Origin: Acidobacteriota bacterium
GTDB taxonomy: Bacteria; Acidobacteriota; Vicinamibacteria; Vicinamibacterales; Vicinamibacteraceae
Reading direction: 5' to 3'
Length of the DNA stretch: 64,000 bases
Assembly (NCBI GenBank): GCA_020845575.1
Contig: JADLFL010000072.1
Coordinates: 102,332-166,331, forward strand
The position numbers were made by a program, and so were the translations under genes. The notes under the pieces are model-generated. The model did not search any database, was not told the origin of the DNA, and saw only the letters and a program-made list of their open reading frames with translations. Below, one piece after another: positions 20,601 to 28,870 of this stretch (within the stretch, counting starts at the first letter, position 1; each line of letters starts with the position of its first letter).

Positions 20601-22265
20601 CGACGTCACGAGCTTCTCGCGGATCGCGTCGAGCGGCGGATTGGTGACCTGCGCGAAGAGCTGCTGGAAGTAGTCGGGCAGCGGGCGCGACTTGTGGCTC
20701 AGCACCGCGAGCGCCGCGTCGTTGCCCATCGAGCCGAGGCCTTCCTCGCCCTTGGTCGCCATCGGCGCCATGAGGATCTTCAGGTCCTCCTGGGTGTAGC
20801 CGAAGGCGTGCTGCAAGGTGCGTAGCGCCTCGCCCGTCTGCGGCGCGGGCGTGTCTGCCGGCTGCAGCGCCTCGAGCGGGGTGAGGTGCTGGCTCACCCA
20901 CTCCTGATAGGGCTTCTCCGTGGCGATGCGCTGCTTGATCTCCTCGTCCGAGACGATGCGGCCCTCGGCGAGATCGACGAGGAACATCTTGCCCGGGTGC
21001 AGGCGCCCCTTCTCGATCACCCGCGCCGACGGCACGTCGAGCACGCCCACCTCCGACGCGAGGATCACGTAGTCGTCGTCGGTCACCCAGTACCGCGCCG
21101 GTCGCAGGCCGTTGCGATCGAGCACCGCGCCGATCTGCACGCCGTCGGTGAACGTCACGCAGGCGGGACCGTCCCATGGCTCGACGAGACAGGAGTGATA
21201 CGCGTAGAACGCCTTCTTCTCCGCGCTCATCGTGTCGTGGTGCTCCCACGCTTCGGGCACCAGCATCATCACCGCGTGCGGCAACGAGCGGCCGCCCTGC
21301 ACGAGCAGTTCGAGCACGCTGTCGAGGCAGGCCGAGTCGCTCAGCCCCTCGCGGACGATGGGGAGGATCTTCGGGAGGTCGTCGCCGAAGAGCGGCGAGG
21401 CGAGGCGCGCCTCGCGCGCGCGCATCCAGTTGATGTTGCCGCGCAGCGTGTTGATCTCGCCGTTGTGCGCCACCATGTGGTACGGGTGCGCGAGTTCCCA
21501 GCTCGGGAACGTGTTGGTGCTGAAGCGCGAGTGGAACAGCGCCAGCGCGCTCGTGGTGAGCGGGTCGGAGAGATCGGGGAAGTACTCGCGCACCTGCGGC
21601 GGCGTGAGCATCCCCTTGTAGGTGAGCGTGCGCGTCGACAGGCTCGGCACGTGGAAGTACTTCGTATCGTCGATCCCGCTCGTGCGGATCGTCGTCTGGA
21701 AGCGCTTCCTGATGACGTACAGCTTGCGTTCGAACGTGGCAGGGTCGGGGGTGTCTGGGCCGGGGGCCAGGAACACGTGGTCCATCACCGGCTCGACAGA
21801 GCGCGCGGTGTTGCCGAGCGTCCTGTTGTCGGTGGGCACACGCCGCCAGCCGAGGAGCACCTGTCCCTCCTGGCGAGCCACCATCGCGAAGATCAGTCTG
21901 GCGAGCGCGGCGGCCTGCGGATCCGGCGACAGGAACACGAGACCGATGGCGTACTGCCCGGCCGGCGGCAGCATCGCCAGCGGCGTGCCCTCGTCTGGCG
22001 AGACGATCGCTCCGGCGGCACACTCGCGCGCGAACAGGGCGTGCGGGATCTGGATGAGGATGCCAGCGCCGTCGCCGGTGTTGTGCTCGGCGCCCGTTGC
22101 GCCGCGGTGCTCCATCCGCTCGAGCGCGCGGAGGGCCCTGTCGACCAGGTCGTGCGAGGGCGTTCCGCGCAACTGGGCGAGGAAACCGACGCCGCAGGCG
22201 TCGTGCTCGAAAGACGGGTCGTACAGGCCGCGTTGCGGCTTCAGGGCCAACTGCGTGTTGTCCAT
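17640..22265 (-). CDS. gltB: Glutamate synthase large subunit
   Basis: A 1541-residue protein that makes glutamate from glutamine and 2-oxoglutarate. The type II glutamine amidotransferase nucleophile is Cys24 ([12 protein letters not shown]), exposed after removal of a 23-residue propeptide. The amidotransferase domain (about 24-430) is followed by a central domain, the FMN-binding synthase domain (about 840-1200, [12 protein letters not shown] and [10 protein letters not shown] motifs), the 3Fe-4S cysteines in [15 protein letters not shown] and the C-terminal glxB beta-helix. The start at 22265 was chosen because it gives a normal propeptide; the longer upstream frame is arginine-rich shadow. 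A long structured leader precedes it. Any very long open frames on the opposite strand here are shadows. Confidence 0.97.
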   Translation of the reverse strand: MDNTQLALKPQRGLYDPSFEHDACGVGFLAQLRGTPSHDLVDRALRALERMEHRGATGAEHNTGDGAGILIQIPHALFARECAAGAIVSPDEGTPLAMLPPAGQYAIGLVFLSPDPQAAALARLIFAMVARQEGQVLLGWRRVPTDNRTLGNTARSVEPVMDHVFLAPGPDTPDPATFERKLYVIRKRFQTTIRTSGIDDTKYFHVPSLSTRTLTYKGMLTPPQVREYFPDLSDPLTTSALALFHSRFSTNTFPSWELAHPYHMVAHNGEINTLRGNINWMRAREARLASPLFGDDLPKILPIVREGLSDSACLDSVLELLVQGGRSLPHAVMMLVPEAWEHHDTMSAEKKAFYAYHSCLVEPWDGPACVTFTDGVQIGAVLDRNGLRPARYWVTDDDYVILASEVGVLDVPSARVIEKGRLHPGKMFLVDLAEGRIVSDEEIKQRIATEKPYQEWVSQHLTPLEALQPADTPAPQTGEALRTLQHAFGYTQEDLKILMAPMATKGEEGLGSMGNDAALAVLSHKSRPLPDYFQQLFAQVTNPPLDAIREKLVTSVGTAIGPERNLLDPQPESCRMILCDSPFLDNSQMARFKALQRYDRAGRLLPTSRDDQPFYVTVLDMVFPVADGPGGMEPALKAMFAKADTAIAGGAKVLVLSDRAVTAKKCPIPALLAVAGLQNHLVRERTRTHVTLIVETADAREVHHYATLIGYGASAINPWLALESLPQLKEMGLVEPTVDDAALRSKYLKAVEKGVVKVMSKMGISTVASYRGAQIFEAVGLSKDLVARYFTNTPSRIGGIGITEVAEEALRNHARAYAPAPQVDRELVPGGQYQWRRDGELHLFNPETVFKLQHATRTKRYDIFREYTRAVDDQTREQATLRGLFTLRTGTRPAVPIDEVEPVESIVKRFASGAMSFGSISAEAHETLAIAMNRLGGRSNSGEGGEDPRRFTPDANGDFRRSAIKQVASGRFGVTSHYLVNADELQIKMAQGAKPGEGGQLPGNKVYPWVAKVRHSTPGVGLISPPPHHDIYSIEDLAQLIYDLRNANPRARISVKLVSEVGVGTVAAGVAKAKSDVVLISGHDGGTGASPLTSLKHAGVPWELGLAETQQTLVGNRLRDRVTVQVDGQLKTGRDVVIGALLGAEEFGFSTAPLVVMGCVMMRVCHLDTCPVGIATQNPALRAKFTGQADHVVNFFHFIAQEVRETMAQLGFRTLQEMIGRADLIDVRPAVDHWKARGLDFSRILDTSHVSAVEGAPAPVLHRTVPQDVDLASVLDAQLIALAEPALDRREKVTAALPIRNVDRSVGTMLGSEVSRRYGGQGLAHDTIDLSFTGSAGQSFGAFLPAGITLRLEGDANDYVGKGLSGGRVIVRPPHDAPFKAERNVIAGNVALYGATSGEAFIRGVVGERFAVRNSGAVAVVEGVGDHGCEYMTGGRVAVLGRTGRNFAAGMSGGVAYVLDEDGDFAQRCNKEMVLLEGLDEDDERYVYELLERHRAVTDSTLADRLLADWPETIARFVRVMPIEYKKALEAQRAELQGVAV

Positions 22266-22266
22266 T

Positions 22267-22365
22267 GGGGCACCCCGCTCACCGGAGTCCGGACGGGCAC
22301 ACCTTCCCGTCCGGCGTAGGGACACCCCTCGTGGATGCCCGCTGGTGAAGCGTGCAGGAAGTGTA
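22267..22365 (-). promoter_or_regulatory. gltB: gltB promoter and structured leader (possible three-way junction)
   Basis: TACACT on the minus strand (22365 to 22360) would start a transcript near 22353, about 88 bases before gltB. The leader can fold as a three-way junction. P1 is 22277-22283 with 22344-22351 (one bulge). P2 is 22319-22327 with 22333-22340 (one bulge, one G-U). P3 is a perfect 9-bp stem 22289-22297/22306-22314. P2 is preceded on the plus strand by GTAG and P3 by GGAG, so these helices may instead be inserted REP palindromes. No known riboswitch consensus is recognised, and no Shine-Dalgarno sequence is seen. Confidence 0.4.
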
Positions 22366-22514
22366 TGCCATTGCCTCGTAGCATGCGTCTGACGCATGGA
22401 TGAAATGCGGTGAAGCCGGGCACCGGTGGCCGTTTCCGGCGTTGCGGTACCATCCGCGTGGCAGGACGCAGTCCTCATATCTCGGCGCCCGTGGGCCGGC
22501 GCGAAGGATTTCCG

Positions 22515-24101
22515 ATGCTCCGTTCGACCTACGACGTCATCATCGCCGGCGGAGGACTCGCCGGTCTCTGTCTCGCGCGCCAGCTCCGTCAGGAGCACCC
22601 GGACATCACCATCCTCGTCGCGGAGCGGAAGAAGCATCCCGTCCCCGAAGCCGCGCACAAGGTCGGCGAGTCGAGCGTCGAAGTCGGGGCGCACTACTTC
22701 TCGAAAGTCCTCGGCCTGGACGAGCATCTCCGCGACCGGCAGATGTACAAGCTGGGCCTGCGCTACTTCTTCACGGAGGGCGAGAACCGGGATGTCGCCA
22801 CGCGCGTCGAGCTCGGCCCGAAGACCTTCCCGCGCGTACCGTCGTTCCAGCTCGATCGCGGCCGCTTCGAGAACTTCCTGCTCGAGGACGACCGCCGCCT
22901 GGGCGTCGACGTCCTCGACGGCTGCAAGGTCTCGTCGGTCGAGTTCGGCAACCCGCACCACCGCGTGGAGGTCGACGTCGACGGGCGGACGCACGCGTTC
23001 AGCGGCCGCTGGATCGTCGACGGCACCGGCCGCGCCGGCCTCCTGAAGCGCAAGCTCGGACTCGCGCGTCCCGCGTCACACAACGCCAACTCGGTGTGGT
23101 TCCGGATGGGCAGCCGCATCAGCATCGACGACTGGTCGTCGAGCGCCGCGTGGCAGGGCTGGATGCCGGCGCGCGAGCGCTGGATGAGCACGGTGCACCT
23201 GATGGGCAAGGGCTACTGGACGTGGCTCATCCCCCTCGCCTCGGGCAGTCACAGCATCGGTATCGTGGCCGACGAGGCGCTGCACCCGTACGCGACGATG
23301 AACAGGTTCGATCGCGCGATGCAGTGGCTGCACACGCACGAACCGCAATGCGCCGAGGTGCTCGAGGCGCACCGCGGCGAACTCGACGACTTCCTCGGCC
23401 TGCAGCACTTCGCGCACTCGTGCGCACAGGTGTGCTCCGCCGATCGCTGGGCGCTCATCGGCGAAGCCGGCGTCTTCACCGATCCCTTCTACTCGCCGGG
23501 CTCCGACTTCATCTCCATCTCGAACGACATCGCCGCCGAGCTCATCGCGCGCGACAGGCGGGGCGACGACGTCGCCGAGGCCGCGACGTTCCTCAACCGG
23601 ATGTACCTGCTGCTGTTCCAGGCCTTCCACAAGCTGTACGACGGCCAGTACCCGATGATGGGCCACGCGCAGGCGATGACGGTGAAGGTGGCGTGGGACA
23701 ACGCGTGCTACTGGGCGATCTCCGCGCCGCTCTACTTCCGCCGCAAGTACCGCGACGTGGCCTGCATGCGCCAGCTCGAGGGGCTGCTCACGCGCTTCTT
23801 CTACCTGCACGCGCGCATGCAGCACACGCTGCGGACATGGAGCGAGACCGACACGGCCAGCTACGGCTACGCGCAGATGTCGCTGCTCGACATGCCGTAC
23901 CTGAAGCGGCTGCAGGGGCAGCTCGATGACGAGCTGGACGATGCCGCGCTCACGCAGCGGCTGCAGGACAACTTCGTCGAACTGGAACGCTACGCGGACG
24001 TGATTCGTCAGATGGCTGCGGGCACGCGTATCGACGCCAACGCCGGCGGCTTCGAGCACGCCAACATCTTCCAGCTTCCGAGAACGACGGTGGCTGTATA
24101 G
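22515..24101 (+). CDS. FAD-dependent halogenase-family oxidoreductase
   Basis: A 528-residue flavoprotein. The FAD-binding motif [10 protein letters not shown] is at 12-21 and a GESS motif at 51-54. The halogenase signature WxWxIP is present as WTWLIP (235-240). A lysine in [10 protein letters not shown] (Lys79) aligns with the catalytic lysine of tryptophan halogenases, and [12 protein letters not shown] lies where the second FAD contact is expected. It should need reduced flavin and halide; the substrate is unknown and probably a phenolic or carrier-bound compound rather than free tryptophan. A start at 22515 with GAAGGA 7 bases upstream was chosen. TACCAT at 22448-22453 could be its -10 box. 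It lies 5 kb from an aryl-polyene-like cluster whose known relatives make halogenated pigments. A geranylgeranyl-reductase-like enzyme is the main alternative. Confidence 0.65.
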   Translation: MLRSTYDVIIAGGGLAGLCLARQLRQEHPDITILVAERKKHPVPEAAHKVGESSVEVGAHYFSKVLGLDEHLRDRQMYKLGLRYFFTEGENRDVATRVELGPKTFPRVPSFQLDRGRFENFLLEDDRRLGVDVLDGCKVSSVEFGNPHHRVEVDVDGRTHAFSGRWIVDGTGRAGLLKRKLGLARPASHNANSVWFRMGSRISIDDWSSSAAWQGWMPARERWMSTVHLMGKGYWTWLIPLASGSHSIGIVADEALHPYATMNRFDRAMQWLHTHEPQCAEVLEAHRGELDDFLGLQHFAHSCAQVCSADRWALIGEAGVFTDPFYSPGSDFISISNDIAAELIARDRRGDDVAEAATFLNRMYLLLFQAFHKLYDGQYPMMGHAQAMTVKVAWDNACYWAISAPLYFRRKYRDVACMRQLEGLLTRFFYLHARMQHTLRTWSETDTASYGYAQMSLLDMPYLKRLQGQLDDELDDAALTQRLQDNFVELERYADVIRQMAAGTRIDANAGGFEHANIFQLPRTTVAV

Positions 24102-24118
24102 GGCAATGCCCTCGGCAT

Positions 24119-24140
24119 TACAATGTTCCCGCTACGGAGG
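24119..24140 (+). promoter_or_regulatory. -10 box and Shine-Dalgarno of the SPFH gene
   Basis: TACAAT (24119-24124) followed by GGAGG (24136-24140), 10 bases before the ATG at 24151. This is one of the few genes here with an ordinary 5' leader and ribosome binding site. Confidence 0.45.
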
Positions 24141-24150
24141 CAACTGAACG

Positions 24151-25236
24151 ATGGGGATCTTCGACTTCATCAAGGGACAGCTGCTCGAGGTCATCGAGTG
24201 GACCGACGACTCTCGCGACACCATCTCGTTCCGGTTCCCGGACGATGACAAGGCGATCAAGAACGGCGCACAGCTGATCGTCCGCGAATCGCAGGCGGCG
24301 CAGTTTGTCTACCTGGGTGAGTTCGGCGACACGTTCGGGCCCGGCAAGCACCGGCTCACCACGGACAACATCCCCGTCCTCACGAAGCTGCAGTCGTGGA
24401 AGTACGGGTTCGAGTCGCCCTTCAAGGTCGACATCTACTTCGTCAACACGCGCCTGTTCACGGGCAACAAGTGGGGGACCAGCAACCCCATCATGCTCCG
24501 CGACAAGGACTTCGGCATTGTCAGGGCGCGGGCGTTCGGGACGTACGACTTCAAGGTCACCGACACGAAGCTGTTCCTGAAGGAAGTGGCGGGCTCGGAC
24601 CACAACTTCAGGCTCGACGAGTTCGCCGACACGATGCGGTCGCGCGTGGTCAGCATCTTCAGCGACGCGCTCGCGACGTCGGCGGTGCCCGTGCTCGACG
24701 TGGCCACGCGCTACAGCGAGCTCGGCGAGGCGCTGCTGCCGCTCATCAACCCGCTCATCAGCGCGAAGTACGGCATCGAGATCCCGTCGTTCATCGTCGA
24801 GAACGTGTCGGTGCCGCCCGAGGTGGAAGAGGCGATCGACAAGCGATCGAGCATGGCGGCGATCGGCAACCTCAACGACTTCGTGAAGTACCAGATGGCC
24901 AAGGGCTTCGAGTCTGGTGGCGGCGCCGGCGCCGCCGGCATGGCGTCGGAACTGGCCGTGGGCTTCGGCATCGCGCAGCAGATGATGCAGCAGGGACTCG
25001 GTGGTGCACCGTCGACACCGGCGGTGGCGGGTGGTGCGGTGGGTGCCGCTGCCGCCGGTGCCGCCGCGGCGCTGCCGACGGTGGACCTGCTCGGCGTGGC
25101 CGACGTGGCCACGGTCCTCGGAGTGGGCGAAGCCGACGTGCTCGCGGTCATCGAGTCGGGCGAGTTGAAGGCCAAGAAGATCGGCAGCACGTACCGCATC
25201 ACGAAGGCGGCGCTCGACTCGTACCTGGCCAGCTGA
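24151..25236 (+). CDS. SPFH/Band-7 domain protein with C-terminal excisionase-type HTH
   Basis: A 361-residue protein. Residues about 1-250 are an SPFH domain of the YdjI/virion-core-like type (IEWTDDSRDTISFRFPDDD at the start), without a membrane anchor. A glycine/alanine-rich linker (about 255-308) with the Met-rich stretch IAQQMMQQ leads to a compact C-terminal domain (about 312-361). That domain matches the excisionase/MerR-like HTH pattern: DVATVLGVGEADVLAVIESGELKAKKIGSTYRI. Relatives usually end in a zinc ribbon or SHOCT domain instead. The next gene encodes a zinc-ribbon membrane protein, so the two may form one complex. The function is unknown; stress- or membrane-associated scaffolding is likely. 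Confidence 0.8.
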   Translation: MGIFDFIKGQLLEVIEWTDDSRDTISFRFPDDDKAIKNGAQLIVRESQAAQFVYLGEFGDTFGPGKHRLTTDNIPVLTKLQSWKYGFESPFKVDIYFVNTRLFTGNKWGTSNPIMLRDKDFGIVRARAFGTYDFKVTDTKLFLKEVAGSDHNFRLDEFADTMRSRVVSIFSDALATSAVPVLDVATRYSELGEALLPLINPLISAKYGIEIPSFIVENVSVPPEVEEAIDKRSSMAAIGNLNDFVKYQMAKGFESGGGAGAAGMASELAVGFGIAQQMMQQGLGGAPSTPAVAGGAVGAAAAGAAAALPTVDLLGVADVATVLGVGEADVLAVIESGELKAKKIGSTYRITKAALDSYLAS

Positions 25237-25262
25237 TCTCCGGATCCGCCGCACCACGATCT

Positions 25263-25293
25263 GCAACGGCCGGGCGTTTCGTCCGGCCGTTGC
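25263..25293 (+). terminator. Perfect 11-bp hairpin between SPFH and zinc-ribbon genes
   Basis: GCAACGGCCGG (25263-25273) pairs perfectly with CCGGCCGTTGC (25283-25293) around a 9-base loop. There is no T-run after it, so it may be a weak or Rho-assisted terminator, or an RNA-stabilising element inside a two-gene operon. Confidence 0.45.
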
Positions 25294-25314
25294 TCGTCTC
25301 GGAGACACTCGTCC

Positions 25315-26397
25315 GTGTCCACGTCCCAGCCACCCATCCCGCCCGACAACATCACGGCGCTCCAGAAGCACCTGTGCGTGGCGTGCGGCGCGCAGGCGGT
25401 GTGGAACGCCGCCCGGCAGCGGCTGGTCTGTCCGTTCTGCGGCACCGAGTCCGCGTACCAGTTCACGGAAGGCGGCGGCCCGATCGCGGAGCTCGATCTC
25501 GAGCGCGTGCTCCGCGACACGGGCGCCGAGCATCGCGGCTGGCAAGCCGAGACGCGCAGCGTGCAGTGCCGGAGTTGCAAGGCGGTGATGGTGTACGACG
25601 CCGCGCGCGTCGGCCAGAACTGCGAGTTCTGCGGGTCGCCGGCGCTGGTGGACTACGCGGCGATCGCGCCTCCGATCACGCCGTCGAGTCTGCTGCCGTT
25701 CCGCGTGAGCGAAGCGCAGGTGCGCGAAACGGTGCGCCACTGGTTCTCGAGCAAGTGGCTCGCCCCCAACGCGTTCAAGCGCAAGGCGCTCGTGGATACG
25801 CTGCACGGCCTGTACATCCCGTACTGGACGTTCGACGCGCGCGTGCACTGTCGGTGGCAGGCCGAAGCAGGCAGGTACTACTACGAGCGTCAGGGCAACA
25901 ACAACGTGCGCCGCGTCAAGTGGTCGCACGCGGCAGGCGTGGTCGATCACTTCTTCGACGATCTGCTGATCCCCGGCACGCGCGGGGTCGAGCGCGGCCT
26001 GCTCGCGCAGATCGAGCCCTTTCCCACGCAGGAGCTCGTGCCGTACGACACGGCCTACCTGTCGGGTCACGTCGTCGAGCAGTACCAGGTGCCGCTCGGC
26101 GACGCGGCGGAGTCCGGTCAGGATCGGATGTACGCCCGCGTGCGCGAGATGTGCATCGCCGCCATCCCCGGCGACACCTACCAGAACCTGCGCCTGGCGC
26201 CCGTCTGGAGCGACCGCACGTTCAAGCACGTGCTCGTCCCGGTGTACGTGATGACTTACATGTACGGACGTACCCCGTACCAGCTCGTGGTCAACGCCTC
26301 CAACGGCCGCATGGGCGGCACCTACCCCGTGAGCTGGGTCAAGGTGGCGCTGATCATCATCGGCGTCCTGATCCTGCTGGCGATCCTGAATCGCTGA
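25315..26397 (+). CDS. Zinc-ribbon protein with C-terminal membrane anchor
   Basis: A 360-residue protein. Two zinc ribbons are visible: CVACG...CPFCG (about 22-43) and CRSCK...CEFCG (about 84-106). A middle region of about 200 residues is unassigned (WTFDARVHCRWQAEAGRYYYE is typical of TFIIB-zinc-ribbon-like bacterial proteins paired with SPFH genes). A single membrane segment closes the protein (VALIIIGVLILLAIL, about 343-357). The GTG at 25315 has GGAGA 9 bases upstream. Position and domain type suggest that it works with the SPFH protein; no enzymatic motif is seen. Confidence 0.75.
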   Translation: MSTSQPPIPPDNITALQKHLCVACGAQAVWNAARQRLVCPFCGTESAYQFTEGGGPIAELDLERVLRDTGAEHRGWQAETRSVQCRSCKAVMVYDAARVGQNCEFCGSPALVDYAAIAPPITPSSLLPFRVSEAQVRETVRHWFSSKWLAPNAFKRKALVDTLHGLYIPYWTFDARVHCRWQAEAGRYYYERQGNNNVRRVKWSHAAGVVDHFFDDLLIPGTRGVERGLLAQIEPFPTQELVPYDTAYLSGHVVEQYQVPLGDAAESGQDRMYARVREMCIAAIPGDTYQNLRLAPVWSDRTFKHVLVPVYVMTYMYGRTPYQLVVNASNGRMGGTYPVSWVKVALIIIGVLILLAILNR

Positions 26398-26471
26398 GGC
26401 GACCTCACGAATCGGCGCCGGGACTCAGATGGAGGCCAGGGGCTTCACTTCAGCTGGCTCGGAGGCGGGTT

Positions 26472-27374
26472 CTACGTTGCCGCCGGACGGCGTGCGCGCG
26501 ATCGTGTGCGGCGCGGCGAGCCGAGCCGCTCGATCAACAGGTCCACCGCCGCGTCGCGAACGGCACTGGCATGGGTGGCGATCACCAGCCGACGCGTGAC
26601 GATCGGCCGGCCATGGTCCAGGGGCCTCGCCCCATCTTCGGCCTGGGCGGTGGGCAGGACCGTGAAGCCGGCTCCGAGGCGGACCATCTCGCGGAGCACG
26701 TCCGGTTGGTGACTCTCGGCAACCACATCCATCGGAGCACCGAGCTTGCGCAGCTGCGCCGCGACAAGGTTCCGCGTATGCGACCCGGCGGGAAACAGCA
26801 CCCACGGTCCCCACGTCGCTGGCGGCCCGAGGGGGCGCCCCGGCGGGCCGTACACGGCGAGCGCTTCGGTCAACAGCGGCTGGATCAGAAACTGCGGCGA
26901 CGCATGCGGGGGCGCAACGCAGACCGCAACGTCGAGGTGTCCGGCCGCCAGCAGCTTGAGCAGCGCTGCCGACGGCGCGATCCGCAGGTGCAGCTCGACG
27001 TCGACGTGCGCAGCCCGGAATGCCTGCAGTTGGTCGGGGAAGTGGACGACCGCGGCGACATCGATCATCCCCAGCCGGACGCGTCCAGCCGCGCCGCGTT
27101 TGAGGCGGTCGGCCCATTGCGCGAGCGTGGTCGTCAGGCCGAGGACCTGGCGCGCATGCGCCACCACCGGAGCCGACGACGGACGCAGTCGTCGCCGGCG
27201 GGTATCGCGGTCGAAGAGCGTGATGCCGATCCGCTTCTCGAGTTCGGCGAGCCCCTGGGAAAGCGCCGAGGGACTGACGCCGACCATCGCGGCGGCCCTG
27301 GCCCATGTCGGCGCCTCGTCGACGGCAATCAGGTACTCGAGCTGGCGAATCGTCAGGTCGGGCAACTGTGGCAT
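26472..27374 (-). CDS. LysR-family transcriptional regulator
   Basis: A 300-residue regulator. The N-terminal winged HTH (about 6-65) reads TIRQLEYLIAVDEA...VSPSALSQGLAELEKRIGITLFDRD. An effector-binding domain follows (about 90-290). The ATG at 27374 was chosen because it starts right at the HTH; a TTG at 27395 is the upstream alternative. TATGCT on this strand lies 6 bases before the ATG. The gene is divergent from inositol-3-phosphate synthase with two interleaved inverted repeats between, so it most likely controls that gene and itself. The effector is unknown. Confidence 0.88.
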   Translation of the reverse strand: MPQLPDLTIRQLEYLIAVDEAPTWARAAAMVGVSPSALSQGLAELEKRIGITLFDRDTRRRRLRPSSAPVVAHARQVLGLTTTLAQWADRLKRGAAGRVRLGMIDVAAVVHFPDQLQAFRAAHVDVELHLRIAPSAALLKLLAAGHLDVAVCVAPPHASPQFLIQPLLTEALAVYGPPGRPLGPPATWGPWVLFPAGSHTRNLVAAQLRKLGAPMDVVAESHQPDVLREMVRLGAGFTVLPTAQAEDGARPLDHGRPIVTRRLVIATHASAVRDAAVDLLIERLGSPRRTRSRARRPAAT

Positions 27375-27383
27375 CGCTGCAGC

Positions 27384-27424
27384 ATAGTTTAGCAATGCTT
27401 CACGAACTATACATATGATGAAGC
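27384..27424. promoter_or_regulatory. LysR-type operator between regulator and inositol synthase gene
   Basis: Two interleaved inverted repeats: ATAGTT (27384-27389) with AACTAT (27405-27410), 15 bases apart, and GCTTCA (27397-27402) with TGAAGC (27419-27424), 16 bases apart. The first contains a T-N11-A core as LysR proteins prefer. TATGAT (27414-27419) is a good -10 box for the plus-strand gene and lies within the operator. The region is strikingly AT-rich for this genome. Confidence 0.6.
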
Positions 27425-27443
27425 GCTACTTATTGTCGTCAAC

Positions 27444-28745
27444 ATGCCTCCACGCTCCATCGCCCCCGCGACCGGCACGCTCGGTATCCTCCTGCCCGGA
27501 ATGGGCGCCGTCGCTTCCACGTTCATCGCAGGCGTCCTCGCGGCCCGCAAGGGCCTGAAGCCGCCGATTGGATCGCTGACGCAGATGGCGCACATCCGCC
27601 TCGGCACTCGCGAGGGCGGTCGCAACCCCCGGATCGCCGACGTCGTCCCGTTGGCCGGACTCGACGACATCGTGTTCGGCGGCTGGGATCCGCTCACGGT
27701 CAACGCGCTCGAAGCGTGTCGGACCTCGGGCGTGCTCGACGAGTCCGATCTGGCGCCCATCGCCGCCGACCTGCAAGCCATCGTGCCGATGCCGGCCGTT
27801 TTCGACAAGCGATGGGTGTCGCGGCTGGACGGCGTCCGCGTCAAGACGCAGGCATCGAAGTGGGCCCAGGCGCAGGCGCTCGTCGACGACATCGCCGCCT
27901 TCAAGGCCGAACACGGCTGCAGCCGCATGGTCATGGTGTGGTGCGGTTCCACCGAGGCCTATCAGGAGGCGTCGGCGGTGCATCAGACGCTGGCGTCGTT
28001 CGAGCAGGGCCTCGAGGACGGCGACGCCAACATCTCACCCAGTCAGATCTACGCGTACGCAGCGCTGCGCAGCGGCGTGCCGTATGCCAACGGCGCCCCC
28101 AATCTGTCGGTGGATCTGCCGTGCATGATCGAGGCTGCGCGCGTCTACGGCGTGCCGATGGCCGGCAAGGACTTCAAGACCGGGCAGACGTGGATGAAGA
28201 CCCTTCTGGCGCCTGGCATCAAGGCTCGCATGCTGGGTTTGCGTGGCTGGTACTCGACCAACATCCTCGGCAACCGGGACGGCGAGGTCCTGGACGCCCC
28301 GGAGAACTTCAAGGCGAAGGAGGTGTCCAAGCTTGGCGTGCTCGACAGCATCCTGCAGCCCTCGGTCTACCCGGACCTGTATGGCCAACTCGATCACGTC
28401 GTCCGCATCAACTACTATCCGCCGCGCGGCGACAACAAGGAGGGCTGGGACAACATCGACATCTTCGGCTGGCTCGGCTATCCGATGCAGATCAAGGTCG
28501 ACTTCCTGTGTCGCGACTCGATCCTGGCGGCGCCCATCGTCCTCGATCTCGCGTTACTGCTCGACCTCGCGCAGCGCGCGGGAGCGTCCGGCGTGCAGGA
28601 GTGGCTCAGCTTCTACCTGAAGTCACCGCAGGCAGCCGGCGCGGCGCCCGCCGAGCACGATCTGTTCATCCAGCAGACCAAACTGAAGAACACGTTGCGC
28701 GAGTGGATGGGCGAGGCTCCGGTCACGCACTCGGAGGCCGGATGA
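27444..28745 (+). CDS. ino1: Inositol-3-phosphate synthase
   Basis: A 433-residue cytoplasmic enzyme converting glucose 6-phosphate to 1D-myo-inositol 3-phosphate with NAD. The N-terminal NAD site (LGILLPGMGAVASTFIAGV, about 6-24), the GGWDP motif (about 74-78), and the long conserved block GKDFKTGQTWMKT...LGLRGWYSTNILGN (about 240-273) identify the actinobacterial/archaeal type. The length is normal. It is alone behind its own promoter and LysR operator. Bacteria use the product for inositol phospholipids, glycosylated lipids or solutes; which applies here is unknown. Confidence 0.93.
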   Translation: MPPRSIAPATGTLGILLPGMGAVASTFIAGVLAARKGLKPPIGSLTQMAHIRLGTREGGRNPRIADVVPLAGLDDIVFGGWDPLTVNALEACRTSGVLDESDLAPIAADLQAIVPMPAVFDKRWVSRLDGVRVKTQASKWAQAQALVDDIAAFKAEHGCSRMVMVWCGSTEAYQEASAVHQTLASFEQGLEDGDANISPSQIYAYAALRSGVPYANGAPNLSVDLPCMIEAARVYGVPMAGKDFKTGQTWMKTLLAPGIKARMLGLRGWYSTNILGNRDGEVLDAPENFKAKEVSKLGVLDSILQPSVYPDLYGQLDHVVRINYYPPRGDNKEGWDNIDIFGWLGYPMQIKVDFLCRDSILAAPIVLDLALLLDLAQRAGASGVQEWLSFYLKSPQAAGAAPAEHDLFIQQTKLKNTLREWMGEAPVTHSEAG

Positions 28746-28769
28746 CCACGCGCGGTTGCCGCAGGGCCT

Positions 28770-28809
28770 GACCGTCCAACGGCCGTGCGCGTCGCGGGCA
28801 CGGGCGGTC
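28770..28809 (+). terminator. Compound hairpin after inositol synthase gene
   Basis: Outer arms GACCG (28770-28774) and CGGTC (28805-28809) enclose a perfect CCGTGC/GCACGG stem (28783-28788/28798-28803). There is no T-tract. It lies 25 bases after the ino1 stop, between convergent genes. Confidence 0.35.
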
Positions 28810-28828
28810 CGGCGGCCGGCCCGGCTCG

Positions 28829-28870
28829 CATTCGGCACTCGGCACTCGGCATTCGGCATTCGGCATTCAT
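28829..28870. repeat. Heptamer tandem repeat (CAYTCGG, six units)
   Basis: Six consecutive 7-base units of the form CATTCGG or CACTCGG, the last degenerate (CATTCAT) and touching the stop codon of the ketosynthase gene. It is non-coding and lies between convergent genes. A second heptamer tract is at 34885-34944. Confidence 0.8.

Noticed and set aside
17784..20825. A 1013-codon open frame on the plus strand opposite gltB
   Set aside because: It is arginine- and alanine-rich without domains, lies fully antisense to the strongly supported gltB, and is explained by the very high GC, which removes stop codons from shadow frames.
22267..22365. Known glutamine (glnA) or glycine riboswitch before gltB
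   Set aside because: The conserved loop sequences of those riboswitches could not be found; only the general three-way shape is present.
28829..28870. Possible CRISPR array
   Set aside because: Units are 7 bases and contiguous, with no spacers and no cas genes. The same holds for 34885-34944.
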